NCBI RefSeq assembly: GCF_025860055.1
Contig: NC_068301.1
Location: 1,816,051 to 1,880,050, forward strand
Reading direction: 5' to 3'
Length of the DNA: 64,000 nucleotides
Source of the DNA: Xyrauchen texanus
Taxonomy: Eukaryota; Chordata; Actinopteri; Cypriniformes; Catostomidae
In this document: in pieces, positions 45,755 through 57,548 of the stretch
Numbering within the stretch: position 1 is the stretch's first letter
How the letters are laid out: the number at the start of each line of letters is the position of its first letter
Program-made: the position numbers and the translations under genes
Notes under the pieces: model-generated
The model's database searches: none
Seen by the model: only the letters and a program-made list of their open reading frames with translations
What the model was told of the DNA's origin: nothing

Positions 45755-46085
45755 CTGAAATATTTGTTCTGGTGCCGAGATATGTGATTTGTTACTTGGT
45801 TGCTAAGGTAACCACATCTCGTTGCGAGGCAGTTACCAGGGTGATATTCATCATGGGCACTTGCCATGATGAGTGAAATAAGTCAAACTGGTAGCCTCTA
45901 CTATTTTCTGGTGCAGAGATATATAATTTGTTACTTGGTTGCTAGGGTAAGCCCATGTGGTTGCTATGCAGTTACCAGGGTGATACTTATCATGGGTACT
46001 TGCCAAACTGAGTGAAATAAGTCAACCCGTACGTATGTCTCTATGATTTTTCTGGTGCAGAGATATCTGATTTGTTACTTGCACA
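45755..46085 (-). repeat. 139-bp modules (monomer III)
   Basis: Two to three reverse-oriented modules, fewer than in monomers II and IV: the module with GTAACCCCATCTGG at 25150 has no counterpart here. Confidence 0.8.
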
Positions 46086-46245
46086 AAATATTCCCATGCT
46101 TTCGTCCATGTGGAGGTCCGTGGGAATGTATGACATGTAAAGCTGCACTTGTGTGTCAGTTGCTAATAAAGGTACAAGTGATTTAGAAGCGCACATTAAC
46201 TCTGTGAAGCATAATAGGTCAGCAAAAGTTCAAATGTTAAATTGT
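46082..46245 (+). pseudogene. zinc-finger fragment (monomer III)
   Basis: Same CMTCKAAL / SVANKGTSDLEAHINSVKH fragment as 25566-25730, with the same frameshift. Confidence 0.5.
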
Positions 46246-47049
46246 TTTCACATTGCTTCATATTCCATATTCAAAATAATAGTAAATGAAGGTACACTCA
46301 TGGCATCAAATATTTTATTTTACAGTCTTTTTCACTGTATTAAAGTTTGCATTCATAGTAACACTGTTTTGAACCCTATTCTATCCCATCTTCCTATTTA
46401 TGTGCAAATGTACAAATAAATCAATCAATAAACATATAAGTATAGAAAATAATATATGTGGAAATAAATCAATACAATCATTCTTAAGGAAATAAAAGTA
46501 TAACTACTTCAGATTTGATAATTAGTTAATTTATATGCAAAACATTTTTAATGATGCACCAGAATAAAAATCCTGGACTCTTTATATTTATTTGTAATAT
46601 TGTCACATTAGGTCCTCCATAAGAGACTAGTTTTGAAATTGGGAACGGTCAACGGATGTAGAAAGGAAGTCCCGCCTTAAAGGTAAAAGAGCCAATCACA
46701 TTTCAGAAACTGATATCGCCTGTCATTCAAATAGAGAACGCGCATGCGCATTAGCTACACAAGTCGGGAAAATCGCGTTTGTTTAGTGTTATCAGAGATA
46801 AAGAAGCACATTTTATGATTCCAGTGTCTTCAGATTTTACTGCTGAATATAATTTAACACTGAAATATGTTTTTGATCTTAATCTCGCGTCCGTTATAGA
46901 TGAGATGTTTGATTAAAGCGCGAATAAAACTACTTAGCGATTTTATTACACAAACTGGATTTACATTAGATCGATATGAGCATTTAATATTACACTCAAA
47001 GTTAAAGCATCATATACACAATTATTCAGTCCTATTGTTGACAGTTTTA
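46246..47049. other. U2 downstream spacer (monomer III)
   Basis: Conserved with 25731-26533. No gene seen. Confidence 0.4.
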
Positions 47050-47240
47050 GGGGGGTGCACCGTTCCTGGAGATACTGCAATACCAGGTCGATGCGTGGAG
47101 TGGACGGAGCAAGCCCCTATTCCATCTCCCTGATCCAAAAATCAATTTAATATATGGTCCCCGGATAGGGGACGTATCAGATATTAAACTGATAAGAACA
47201 GATACTACACTTGATCTTAGCCAAAAGGCCGAGAAGCGAT
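47050..47240 (-). ncRNA. U2 snRNA, copy 2
   Basis: This 191-nt U2 is identical to copy 1 as far as I can see, except for one base in stem IIb that restores full Watson-Crick pairing (GUCCCC with GGGGAC). The branch-point motif GUAGUA and Sm site are intact. A good candidate for an active gene. Confidence 0.96.
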
Positions 47241-47287
47241 ACCGAAATAAGGATCCGAGCAAAGGGAGTCATTCAGACAACTACAGA

Positions 47288-47301
47288 TCTCACTGACGGT
47301 C
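47288..47301 (-). promoter_or_regulatory. candidate PSE of U2 copy 2
   Basis: GACCGTCAGTGAGA on the minus strand, 48-61 bp upstream of the RNA start. Confidence 0.5.
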
Positions 47302-48493
47302 TTATTCATAATAATATCAGACCATTTCAAACTATAAACTACTTACAAATACAAACTTCAAAATTAAAGCCCCACTCAGAGACTGTGTGAAGAGTTTTGA
47401 GATTCTCGTCAATAAGAAGCCGAAAAACCTTCAAAATACGCGGATATTTTTCCTCCCTCTGTTATCATGAGTTCTCCATCATCCAATCAAACACGAGAAC
47501 AGAGTTTGTGGACAATAAAACTATTTAGTCTCTTTATAATCCTAAAATAATCCGCTTTTCACAGGAAAGTCTCTCTGCTCATGTTCTGACACCAGATTCA
47601 CAAAACAACAGGAGAAAATGAAGCTTTTGCCACATTTGTTTCCTTTGACGCCCTCATGTGGTGAAATGTGGAACTGCAAGTCCGTCTGCGCCATCAAACT
47701 ACAATCACTGACGACGAGAAAAGCTGCAAACCCTTTCAACGACTATTTCAACAAACATTTTAGCGCCATCAATCTTGACAGATCTACACTGAAACAATAA
47801 AGCGGGAAATCAGCACAAACTGGTGTTTGCAAATCCTTGAATGAGCGTTAAATATCAGCAACCCGTTGAATAAGTTTGATCTGATTTGATTGTGACTGAC
47901 TTCATCCATCGGTGTATTTAACGGACACAGTTCACGTGAGAAATGTCTTTATTTTCTCATTTAAACGCCTCAAATTGGACGGTTGTCTCAGATTAGCCTA
48001 CACTGATTAACAACGGCCAAAAAAAAACAATCAAAAAGCTCGAAATTGATGTACTAACGTTGTTCTTAAAACATTTTCGACGGATTAATCCTAGTTTACG
48101 GGACTACAAGCATTTAAGTACATAAAAGTAGTCTAAATAATCAAATTGAAAGTTTTAAATGTGAAGATACTCACAGGTGTCGCTTGTCTTGCACCAAACC
48201 GTGTAAAAATCCACCTGAACCGTTTTTTCCCCCCGCAAATTACGAAACCCACTATGGCGAAAGCGAGCTCATGAATATTAAACAGGACGTAATGACGTGT
48301 CCAATGACGAAGTCTTTCATACATTAATATTAAAAAGAGAGCCTTCTCCATGTTAAGATGAATTCATCAACAAATATTTATCTTTCCTCTGATTAAGTTT
48401 CTCTGAAATTAGTTATTTGATGTCACGATGTGAATAATTGTTGGTTATTTTCAAAACATTTAAACAGATTAATACTCTGTATAGATATTAAAT
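47302..48493. other. U2-upstream spacer (monomer III, left part)
   Basis: Matches 26786-27980. It continues at 51728 after the hAT-5 insertion. Confidence 0.5.
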
Positions 48494-49121
48494 ACAGTCA
48501 TTAGGGCTGGGATAAATGATTATTTTTTAAACGATTAATCTAGCGATTATTTTTTCGATGCATTGATTAATCTAACGATTCATATATATTTTTTTCAGTC
48601 CGATTCGATTATCTCCCCATTAATTGACTAATAGCAATTTATACATGTTGATTTACATATCTGAATGAAAAAAACATGAATTCCTTAACATTGCAATATA
48701 TGTTTATTGCTCTTAAAATTCCAAAATAAGACTATACAAGTGCAAAGTAACGCATTCTTAGTCAGAGATAGCATTCAATAAAACCTTGAAGCCTTGAAAA
48801 CACATAGGCCTAGCTTACTGAAAAAAGTGCATCTTGTAATTCTTCTTTCAGATTAAAATAACAACTTGATGTCTAGCATTCAATAAAAAATAAAAAGGTC
48901 ACCCAAAATACTTGTTTAGAGCTATTGAAAGAATACAGTAACCAATGTAAACTTGGGGGCTTTAAGCTAATACAAAGAGTGCTTTTCCAACAAAACAATA
49001 AATAATGAAAATAAACATTCAGAATTCAACATTTATGTTGAACATGGGCCTAGCTTACTGAAAAAAAGCATCTTCATTCACATGCAAATAACAACTTACA
49101 ATCTGACACTTTCACCTTAAG

Positions 49122-49126
<5 letters not shown>

Positions 49127-49188
<62 letters not shown>
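49127..49188. repeat. (GT)n microsatellite
   Basis: Near-perfect GT run inside hAT-5. Confidence 0.95.
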
Positions 49189-49247
49189 TGTGTGTCTCAT
49201 TCAAGACAAAATACAGTCATATATTGGAGTGGAGGAATGTGAGCATT

Positions 49248-49446
49248 TCAACATGCAGCTGCTCCCGGGTGGCGCTTCTTAAGGTGCTGGTGCATTGCCG
49301 TGGTGCTAGAATGGAAGGCCATCTCTATTTTGCAAAGATGACATATCACGGAATTGTTTCCTTTTAAATGAAAGAATTCCCATACTTTAGAGGAACGAGT
49401 GCGTGCTGCCTTGCACTTCTGATAGTCTGAGGAGCCACTCGTGTTG
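49248..49446 (-). pseudogene. BED zinc-finger exon of hAT-5
   Basis: The frame reads SSKVWEFFHLKGNNSVICHL and on to CKIEMAFHSSTTAMHQHLKK with the final RH: a complete BED finger (C-x2-C ... H-x4-H). The 5' part of the exon is displaced to 51632-51690 by hAT-6, which landed within the serine-rich codons just before the finger. The finger ends in PGAAAC and a stop, and no catalytic domain follows. Confidence 0.8.
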
Positions 49447-49750
49447 CTACTGCTCAGTGTTGCCAGATTAGAAATGTCAAAGTATCGTACCAAAACCTCA
49501 AAATTATCGTTTTTTGAGAAAAATTATCGTACACGAACCAAACGCATAAAATATAGCTATTTTCCAACCATTTTATTTTCCAAATAATTTTACAGTCAAT
49601 TTAAAAAAGCTGTGTAATACGCTCACACTAACTGGAGGAAGTCTGAATATGTCACTTTTTTTTGCCAAAGTGCAAAATATATGCCGACAGTCCACATTTT
49701 GAACTAGACCTTAAACTATGATACAGAGAGAAAAAAGTGCACAATTAACA

Positions 49751-51316
49751 CTAGAAAGATTCAAATTCGATCTCTAAGTCGCTGTCATCATCGGATGCCA
49801 CATCCACTTGTGCTGTGTTGGCAGATGTTGTTGGTTGGGGAATCCTTTTATGGTACAGATTGGATGCCGTCATGGAGCGCAGCATAGTGTTCGTCGGTTT
49901 GAAGGCGTGACACCCACCAGCATTCTTCACACACTCCGATGTGTGCAGGAGTCCATTCAGAGTGTCTGTAATGAGTCGGTTTCGTGGTTTTGTTTTGATT
50001 AGATTGACTTTTGAAAACACTCGTTCGCATGGCGCATTTGAGTGTGGAAACACAAGCACATCCAGAGCAAACTTTCCCAGTTCGCTGAACATGGCTATCC
50101 CCTGGAACTCCTCCAACATAGAAATATGATGCCAAAATTCATCGACATCCATTTCTTTCGTGTCTTCACTTAAGGCCATGAGAGGCAATCGCCTCCACTG
50201 GTCATCAATGACTTGGAGACTGTCTGTGTCTGACATGTCAATCAGCCGTGGCACTTGTTCCATGAGGGGGAGCAGAGACTGATGCTCAACTCGTGCGTTT
50301 GCATCTGTTGCAGTGGCAGGAGAAAGGCATACAAGGCGGGTCAAGAGAGCATCATCAAAATCAAATCGTTTCTTGATTTCCCCGCAGGCAATCTGTAGAA
50401 ATTTCTGACAGCGCACATAAAAATCTGTCAGATTTTCTGGCGAAATTCTTGCCTGCTGCTGCTGCATCACCTTTATGCCCAAGTACATTGAGCTCAGTGT
50501 GACCTTTGGGCCATTATTGATGTCAATGTCTTTCAGTGGAGTGCGCATGACATGGTCCCTATCCATGAACGTCAGAAGCAGATCTTTGTAAGTCTCGCAG
50601 ACCTTGCTTCTCAATTAAGTGATCACCACCTTTTCACTCTGAAAATACTGATTAAGATCTGTGAATTTCGGTAGGACCCATTCAAGGAAATAATAGAAGA
50701 GGCGTAGAGACTGGTCATTGAGTGAGTGAAAAATAGTCTCCGCAGCAGTAAGTCTGACCTCAAGCCACTGATCTGTGAAAAAAAGTCGGAGAGCATCCCA
50801 TTGCGCAGACACACGTTTTACAATGTCGTTCAGTGACAGCCATCTAGTCTGTGACGGCTTGAGCATTTTGTGGGGCTCAACATGGCAAAAATCATGGAAT
50901 TCTCGGAGTTGCGCGATGCGTTTTGCGCTGTTTCTGAAGTACCCATAAATGTCTCTGGCTAAATCCTCACACCTACGAGGGAGTTGTCTGCATGCCTCGC
51001 TTGCGCAAAGGTGCAGTGAATGGCACACGCAGCGCTGCACTGTGATGCCTGGAAGATCACTCCTGAGGCGGCTGGAGACAGAGTTGTGTGCATGATTTTT
51101 TAAAACCGTGATCTCTGCCACCATTTGGACGTTGCAACAACGACAGACTGCTTTAGCATCGTTTCCTGGGACAGGTTTTAGCCATCCTGCAAAAGTGGGG
51201 TCTTTTTCCCACTCTGTCCTATATGTTTGTGGCCTATGCTTACTTTTCCGCTGCTCTTCAGACTCTGCCTTCCTCTTCGCCCCTCCACTGTCCTCACCTT
51301 ACCTTTCTGAACTCAT
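49751..51316 (-). pseudogene. hAT-6 transposase, single frame with two stops and an internal deletion
   Basis: From the ATG at 51316 one frame of 522 codons runs to 49751. It is broken only by TAA at 51299-51301 (codon 6) and TAA at 50615-50617. N-terminus: a TTF/BED-type finger (EWEKDPTFAGWLKPVPGNDA, then CRCC and NHAHN). It then jumps directly to SVSSRLRSDLPG and the CVCHSLHLC block, so the part with the first two catalytic Asp residues, about 200 residues in relatives, is missing. It continues through TRWLSL to a clear hATC end (SNAPCERVFSKVNLIK). Non-functional but young. Confidence 0.85.
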
Positions 51317-51397
51317 TTTTTTAGCACTTTACTGTTTCGTTTTGTTAAACTGATCTGTCTTCTTCGGCAAAACTGTAGTGTAGTGTTGACGTGTGGT

Positions 51398-51399
51398 GC

Positions 51400-51440
<41 letters not shown>
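51398..51440. repeat. (GT)n microsatellite
   Basis: GT run in the 5' flank of the hAT-6 transposase. Confidence 0.9.
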
Positions 51441-51442
<2 letters not shown>

Positions 51443-51727
51443 TGCTTGCGTGCAGGCAGGCGAGCCTGCGAAATGATTCGGGGTCAGAGAGAGAAGCGGT
51501 AGGATGTGTGTTTGGACGAACGACTGAAAACTCTGAAATTATCGTACATTTTGGGATTTTTTTCATTATTGATTATACATCGTACAGAGGTCAAAATTAT
51601 CGTACAAATACCTGGCAACACTGCTACTGCTCTCCGGCTCATCTTTGTTTTGGGTCTGACGAATCGGTGCGCATATTTTGCGTCAACGTATTTTTTGCGT
51701 CGATGTCATCGATGACCTAACAGTCAT

Positions 51728-52370
51728 GTATCAACATTTGATTTTTTTTTGGACTAAAATTGTGCAAGACTTGTGTGTTATCCCAGTATAAATCATACAA
51801 TAGTTCTGTGTGAGAAACAGACCAAAATGTAAATGTTTATTTTCTGATAATCTTTCCCTCCACCGCAGCTCTCAAAATCTCTTTCACACATTTAAAACTC
51901 CTCTTGCTTTATCAAGGTTGCTGCAGAAATTCAAATTTAAGACTTTTTCCCAAGACCTGAACATATCAAATTAATACAGTATCCCCAAAACCAAAACAAA
52001 CCATTTAAAAATAAATCATATATCACAGACTCTTAATTAGCTGAATATTGATTATCAGTAAAACAGGGGAGACTATATACAACTTTAAAATACTCAATAC
52101 ATGTTTTCCACATACTGAATATCACATTAAAACTAGTTTATGTACCATTATATATATATATATTACACATGAGAGATTGACTGATATTGGACTGTTTGTC
52201 CGCCAATAGTTTGTTTTAATTGGTCGTCTATATTAAATGTTCTTAGTAAAACACTTTTGAGCCATTTTAGAGCAAATACATAATTATCGAGATATCGAAT
52301 ATAGTCAACTTGCTGAAAAATATCGCCCAGCTCTACTACTAATATGCATATATATTTAAATATATAAATA
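51728..52370. other. U2-upstream spacer (monomer III, right part)
   Basis: Matches 27983-28632, including the short (TA)n. No gene. Confidence 0.5.
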
Positions 52371-53331
52371 AAGTGCATCTGGAAAGTATTCACAGCGCTT
52401 CACTTAATCCACATTTTGTTATGTTTCAGCCTTATTCCAAAATGGAGTAAATTCATTTTTCTCCTCAATTCGACAAACAATACCCCATAATGACAACATG
52501 AAAGAAGTTTTTGAAATCTTTGCAAATTTATTAGAATAAATAAAATGTACATAAGTATTCACACCCTTTGCTCAATACTTTGTTGAAGCACATTTGGCAC
52601 CAATTACAGCCTCAAGTCTTTTTGTGTATGATGCTACAAGCTTGGCACACATATTTTTGGGCAGTTTCTCCCATTCTTCTTTGCAGGATCTCTCAAACTC
52701 AATCAGGTTGGATGGGGAACGTCGGTGCACAGCCATTTTCAGATCTCACCAGAGATGTTCAATCGGGTTCAAGTCTGGGCCACTCAAGGACATTCACAGA
52801 GTTGTCCCGCAGCCACTCCTTTGTTATCTTGGCTGTGTGCTTGGGGTTGTTGTCCTGTTTTTCATTGCAGCAGACATTGTTCTGTACCCTTCCCCAGATC
52901 TGTGCCTCCATACAATTCTGTCTCAGAGGTCTACAGACAATTCCTTGGACTTCATGGCTTGGTTTGTGCTCTGACATGCACTGTTATCTGTGGGACCTTA
53001 TATAGACAGGTGTGTGCCTTTCCAAATCATGTCCAATCAACTGAATTTACCACAGGTGGACTCCAATCAAGTTATAGAAACATCTCAAGTATGATCAGTG
53101 GAAACAGGAAGCACATGAGCTCAATTTTGAGTGTCATGGCAACGGCTGTGAATACTTGTGTACTTGTGATTTTATTTCTTTTTAATAAATTTGCAAAGAT
53201 TTCAAACAAACTTCATGTTGTCATTATGGGGTATTGTTTGTAGAACTTTGAGCAAAATAATTAATTTAATCCATTTTGGAATAAGGCTGTAACATAACAA
53301 AATGTGGATTAAGTGAAGCGCTGTGAGTACT
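52371..53331 (-). mobile_element. Tc1-2 element, uninterrupted but internally deleted (monomer IV)
   Basis: Both terminal repeats are present (AAGTGCATCTGGAAAGTATT at 52371; inverse ending near 53331). The transposase survives as the fragment at 52759-52977 (KQDNNPKHTAK). CACCAATTACAGCC near 52600 is the empty site for the 6.6-kb insertion of monomer III. Confidence 0.8.
52759..52977 (-). pseudogene. Tc1-2 transposase fragment (monomer IV)
   Basis: Same structure as 35660-35878, here with NNPKHTA instead of NDPKHTA, so the catalytic Asp itself is changed to Asn. Confidence 0.75.
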
Positions 53332-53639
53332 CGAGTATCACACTAATTACAATAATAGTTATATATTTATGTTTGTATTTATACATGAGCCAAGGACACT
53401 TAAGAGGATATTAATGATTAGAAAATGATTAGAAACTTAATTATAGAATAATAAAGCTGAAACATTCATTTTTTAATTCAGTCCATGAAGCTCAAAATGT
53501 GTTTCTGGGTCAAGGCAACTCAAAATGATGGAGCAGGTCCCATTTACACAATTATTACATTTTTAATAAAATATTTTAGATAAAAATGTAACCTAATATT
53601 TCTCTAATGTAATAAACTTAAATTTAGCAACATAAAAAA
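53332..53639. other. spacer between Tc1 elements, nothing recognised
   Basis: AT-rich. Matches 36620-36914. Confidence 0.4.
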
Positions 53640-54173
53640 GTTGAAATCAGAAGTTTACATACAGCTTAGCCAAATACATTTAAACTCAGTTTTTCACAAA
53701 ACATTCCCTGTCTGAGGTCAGTTCGGATCACAACTTTATTTTAAGAATGTGAAATGTAGAATAATAGTAGAGAGAATTATTTATTTCAGCTGTTATTTGT
53801 TTCATCACATTCCCAGTGGGGCAGAAGTGAACATACACTTTGTTAGTATTTGGTAGCATTGCCTTTAAATTGTTTAACTTGGGTCAAATGTTTTGGGGAT
53901 CCTTCCACAAGCTTCTCTCAATAAGTTGCTGGAATTTTGTCCCATTCCTCCAGACAGAACTGGTGTAACTGAGTCAGGTTTGTAGTCCTCCTTGATCACA
54001 CACACCGTTTCAGTTCTAGAGCTTTAACTTCCTGACTGATATCATGAGATGTTGCTTCAATATATCCACAGAATTTTCTTTCCTCATGATGTCATCTATC
54101 ATCTATTTTGTGAAGTGCACCAGTTCCTCGTGCAACAAAGCACCCTCACAACATGATGCTGCCCCCCCATGCT

Positions 54174-54794
54174 TCAGAGTTGGGATGGTGTTCTTCGGCT
54201 TGCAAGCCTCACCCTTTTCCTCCAAACATAACGATGGTTATTATGGTCATGTTGTTTCATCAGACCAGAGGAGATTTCTCCAAAAGTCAGATCTTTGTCG
54301 CCATGTGCACTTGCAAACTGTAGTCTGGCTTTATTATGGTGGTTTTGGAGCAGTGGCTTCTTCATTGCTGAGCAGCCTTTCAGGTTATCTCGATAATGGA
54401 CTCGTTTTACTGTGGATATAGATACTCGTATACCTGTTTCCACCAGCATCTTCACAAAGTCCTTTGCTGTTGTTCTGGGATTGATTTGCACTTTTTGCAC
54501 CAAACTATGTTCATCTCTAGGAGACCGAATGGGTCTCCTTCCTGAGCGGTATGATGGCGGCGTGGTCCCATGGGGTTCATATTTGCGTACTATTGTTTGT
54601 ACAGATGAACGTGGTACCTTCAGGCATTCGGATTTGAATGTGACTACTGTAGAAGCACATCTGATCTCTTCTGGAAGCTGGTTCCAGCTGCGGCTGCCAT
54701 AATGGCTAATAGCAGACTCTCCTTGCTTAGAGTGAACCCTTGGTATTCCTAGCTGATGTGATCCTAATGATGCTGATGTCAAGCAAAGAGGCAC
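54174..54794 (-). pseudogene. LINE tail fused in frame to Sleeping Beauty-like transposase
   Basis: This 206-codon frame starts with a LINE C-terminal piece (SRSWNQLPEEIRCASTVVTF, residues about 35-54) and switches at the codons for FKS/ECLKVPRSSVQT to the Tc1 HTH region. It then runs through INPRTTAKDFVKML and HGDKDLTFGE to the damaged catalytic motif. The fusion results from a deletion between the CATTCGG of the Tc1 and the GGATTTGAATG of the LINE near 54630, seen by comparison with 37860-38190. It is a by-product of deletion and not evidence of a selected gene. Confidence 0.75.
54631..54773 (-). mobile_element. LINE fragment (monomer IV)
   Basis: The 5' 143 bp of the LINE copy seen whole at 37963-38318, followed by the same TGATGTCAAG at 54774-54783. 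Its 3' tail and the other target copy were lost in the deletion. Confidence 0.75.
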
Positions 54795-55085
54795 TAAGTT
54801 TGAAGGTAGGACTTAAAATACATCAACTAGTACACCTCCAATTCAGAACACCTCCTATCAGAAGCTGCTTAAAGGCACAGTTAACTAAGTGTATGTAAAC
54901 TTCTGACCCACTGGAATTGTGATATAATCCATTAAAAGTGAAACAATCTGTCTGTAAACAATTGTTGGAAAAATTACTCGTGCACAAAGTAGATGTCCTG
55001 AACGACTTTCCAAAACTATAGTTTGCTAATCTGAAATCTGTGGAGTGGTTAAAAATGCATTTTAATGAAACTTCTGACTTCAACT

Positions 55086-55647
55086 ATATATATTATGAAC
55101 ATTACATTTAACTTATTACATTGTGTAGTTGTTACAGTGAATATAAAAATTTCTTTCTATTCTATTTTTGAGATGTAAAAGATGAATCTAAGATAAATCA
55201 TGCGATCATAAAATACAAGTCAACAACAAATGGAAACTTTTTAGGAGAACCCTTAAAAGTGAATGTGATGCCCAGCTGAATTCAAATTGTACATTTCTGG
55301 TACTGCGAGATGAGAAACCATATACATACAACTGCTGCAGTATCTGTCATTTTGTGTTTAGAATCTGGTTATCAGTTGGTTCATGTGTGTTCACTTGCAT
55401 GTCTAAAAACAACGAAAATGAAGTCATTAAAAAGCTGCACCAAGATCTTTTTGTAAATATTTCTCTGGCCATTATGACAGTTGTGAGAAAACAAAACATC
55501 AACATGGATGCCGCTGATGTTCGCACTCATCCAGGCGACCCCATAAACCCAAACTAATATTCACTAAAGGAATTATGCAGATCAGACAACGGCGCAAATG
55601 TTGTGAAGCGCAATCTAAAACAAGCCTTTAAACAGGAATGACAATAG
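55086..55647. other. spacer, nothing recognised
   Basis: Matches 38633-39210. Confidence 0.4.
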
Positions 55648-55889
55648 CCCCTTTCACACATACAGCCTTTTCCAGACAATTGACTGTATTTTCAGGTTAG
55701 GTCACGTGTGAACACGACCCTTTTTGAAAATAATTGGTCAATTTAGCTCTGGCCATTTCCCTTAATGAGAAGTAGTATCATTAGTACATTTACATGTTCA
55801 TTTTGATGGTATGTGTGAACAGCACATTTACCAGTAAAGGCAACCCAACAATTTTCCTGTAATTTACCTGGTTGCATGTGTGAAAGGGG
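55648..55889. mobile_element. 242-bp MITE (monomer IV)
   Basis: Same element and site as 39211-39452, with CCCCTTTCACACAT-type inverted ends. Confidence 0.65.
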
Positions 55890-57039
55890 AAAATTACCTC
55901 ATTTAAATACTCAAGACGCAGTGCAATATCAGATCTGACAGCGCCTGAACAAGATTAGTTTGGGTAGTGAATAAGACAGACTTTTGCATTGAAATACCAA
56001 CCAATAATCAACATTACCCAAAATCGAACCTTTTTATGCTGCTTGTTTAAACTTATTTTGCAGCTTTGAAGATTTATGACAAGAACACGTGAAATGTTCA
56101 GTTTAAATTGATTTGGACTCAAACTAAAAATAAACGGCATAATGACTGAACATCAATATGTGCACGTGTGAGAATGACAGTCATAATGTGTTTGTAACGT
56201 TTGTTGGAGTTCGGTGTGTAAATTAGCCATTAAATGCCTTACAATAAGCTACATGAAATGAATCGTATATTGTAATCACGCATGCTAAATCACACACATC
56301 TGAACGATCATTCGTGATGTTCAAGTCTTGAGCTCAAAACTCACTTACAAACACCAACAAGTGTTTGAAATAACATCCGACTTGGATCTGATGTGGAGTC
56401 CGATCACAGAAGCAGAATTACATGAATTATTGAGTTATATGTGATGCTTACTCTTACTAATCACTTTCATACTAAATATACTTTATACTAAAACAAATAC
56501 CAGAGACCGCTCAGACAAATGTCTCATATGCGGAGAATGTGCTAACCATAAAAATATTAATCATAAAAGTTTAAGAACCACTTCATGGTCAGAATGGCGA
56601 CCTTTTGAATCACGCTCGCACCAGAGAATTATTGCACCTCGAGCTGTAATTGGCCAAAATGCTCCGTTCGACTTTTCCGAGACCCTCTACTCTTCCCTGT
56701 GGAACGCTTGACCTTTGACCCACTTTCTGTAGATCTGAATTTCTGTTCTGAATTTCTCCATCTTGAAAACTTGAAGCTGTACTTTTTAAAACGGGATATT
56801 TACAGTGTAAGAATTCAGAAATAAAAATGTGCTGTTTGAAAATACAAATTTATAAAATTGTGCCATAAAAAAACTCACTTCACTTCAATATGAAATGTCC
56901 AGGATTGGAGTTTAAAAAAATTCAAACCTATTTAAAATACAACGTAATATTAAATTTGGCAAAAATAACAATTATAATTCAAACATCTAATATTTCAAAT
57001 TTACACAATTCAAATTGTTTTGGCATATTTCTGGCTCCA
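55890..57039. other. spacer with two empty sites
   Basis: It carries the pre-insertion sites for the LTR-like insert (about 55970-55980) and for hAT-2 of monomer III (CCCAAAAT near 56018-56025). No gene recognised. Confidence 0.6.
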
Positions 57040-57215
57040 TAGACTTGCTCCCTACCAGAAAATCCTAAAGGAGAACATCTGGTCATCAGTCCATGAGTGA
57101 CGCTCAAACACAACTGGATTATACAGCTAGACAAAGATCCAACACATAGGAGCAAACTCTCCGCTGAATGGCTCAAATTAACTTCAACGTGATTGAGATG
57201 CATAAAAATAACCTT
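57040..57215 (+). mobile_element. Tc1-like remnant (monomer IV)
   Basis: Shorter counterpart of 44640-44860. AGCT at 57125-57128 marks the empty element X site. Confidence 0.6.
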
Positions 57216-57319
57216 AAAACGATCAGTTCATATTTGAAAACACTCCAATGTGGATGAACTAATTATACATGCTAAATAAGTCTATATATAAATATTTAAT
57301 CTGCCTTTAACCAGATGAT

Positions 57320-57483
57320 CAGGGGAGAGCGCGAACGCAGTCCCCCACTACCAGAAATCATGCAGTCGAGATTCCCACATTTGGGGAATTCGCAGGGGTC
57401 AGCACAGTCGGAGTGCAATGACTGAGCCTCACCCTGGGTGAACCACCTTCATGATCATGGTGTCTCCCCTGCCAGGTAAGTAT
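57320..57483 (-). ncRNA. U1 snRNA, copy 5, with transposon-split promoter
   Basis: This 164-nt U1 has canonical 5' end and stem-loop IV. The Sm site reads GAUUUCUGG, as in copy 3. The 3' box GGTTAAAGGCAGA is at 57300-57312. The PSE is intact, but hAT-3 is inserted 4 bp beyond it, moving all sequence further upstream by 2.07 kb. The core promoter is kept and the distal enhancer is displaced, so transcription is likely reduced unless hAT-3 supplies an enhancer. Confidence 0.94.
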
Positions 57484-57525
57484 GAACTGAAAGCGAGCCA
57501 ATCAGAGGAGTCATTCTGCTCACTA

Positions 57526-57544
57526 CTATTCACGTCGATGGTGA
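57526..57544 (-). promoter_or_regulatory. PSE of U1 copy 5, next to hAT-3
   Basis: TCACCATCGACGTGAATAG, 43-61 bp upstream of the RNA start. Its outer edge overlaps the first 4 bp of the hAT-3 target duplication (57541-57548). Confidence 0.8.
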
Positions 57545-57548
57545 TACA

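Larger units (their letters stand above)
49455..51623 (-). mobile_element. hAT-6 element, nearly intact, nested in hAT-5
   Basis: Perfect ends CAGTGTTGCCAG and CTGGCAACACTG, with the 8-bp duplication CTACTGCT at 49447-49454 and 51624-51631. AAATTATCGTAC repeats lie near both ends. It carries one long transposase frame on the minus strand (51316-49751) with two stops. Confidence 0.9.
48502..51719 (-). mobile_element. hAT-5 element with nested hAT-6
   Basis: The ends TAGGGCTGGGATAAATGATT (left) and TAGGTCATCGATGACATCGA (read inwards from the right) share only a short TAGG(G/T)-type start. The 8-bp duplication ACAGTCAT (48494-48501 and 51720-51727) is exact, and monomer II has the uninterrupted site near 27982. 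Apart from hAT-6 the element is about 1.05 kb. It keeps a BED exon at its right side and has lost the catalytic part. Confidence 0.8.
53640..55085 (-). mobile_element. Sleeping Beauty/Tdr2-like Tc1 with both ends (monomer IV)
   Basis: The left terminal repeat GTTGAAATCAGAAGTTTACA (53640) and right terminal repeat ending CTTCTGACTTCAACTA (about 55085) are both recognisable, and an inner repeat TATGTAAACTTCTGAC lies near 54892. A TA follows the right end. The transposase gene is broken and fused to a LINE fragment. Confidence 0.8.
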
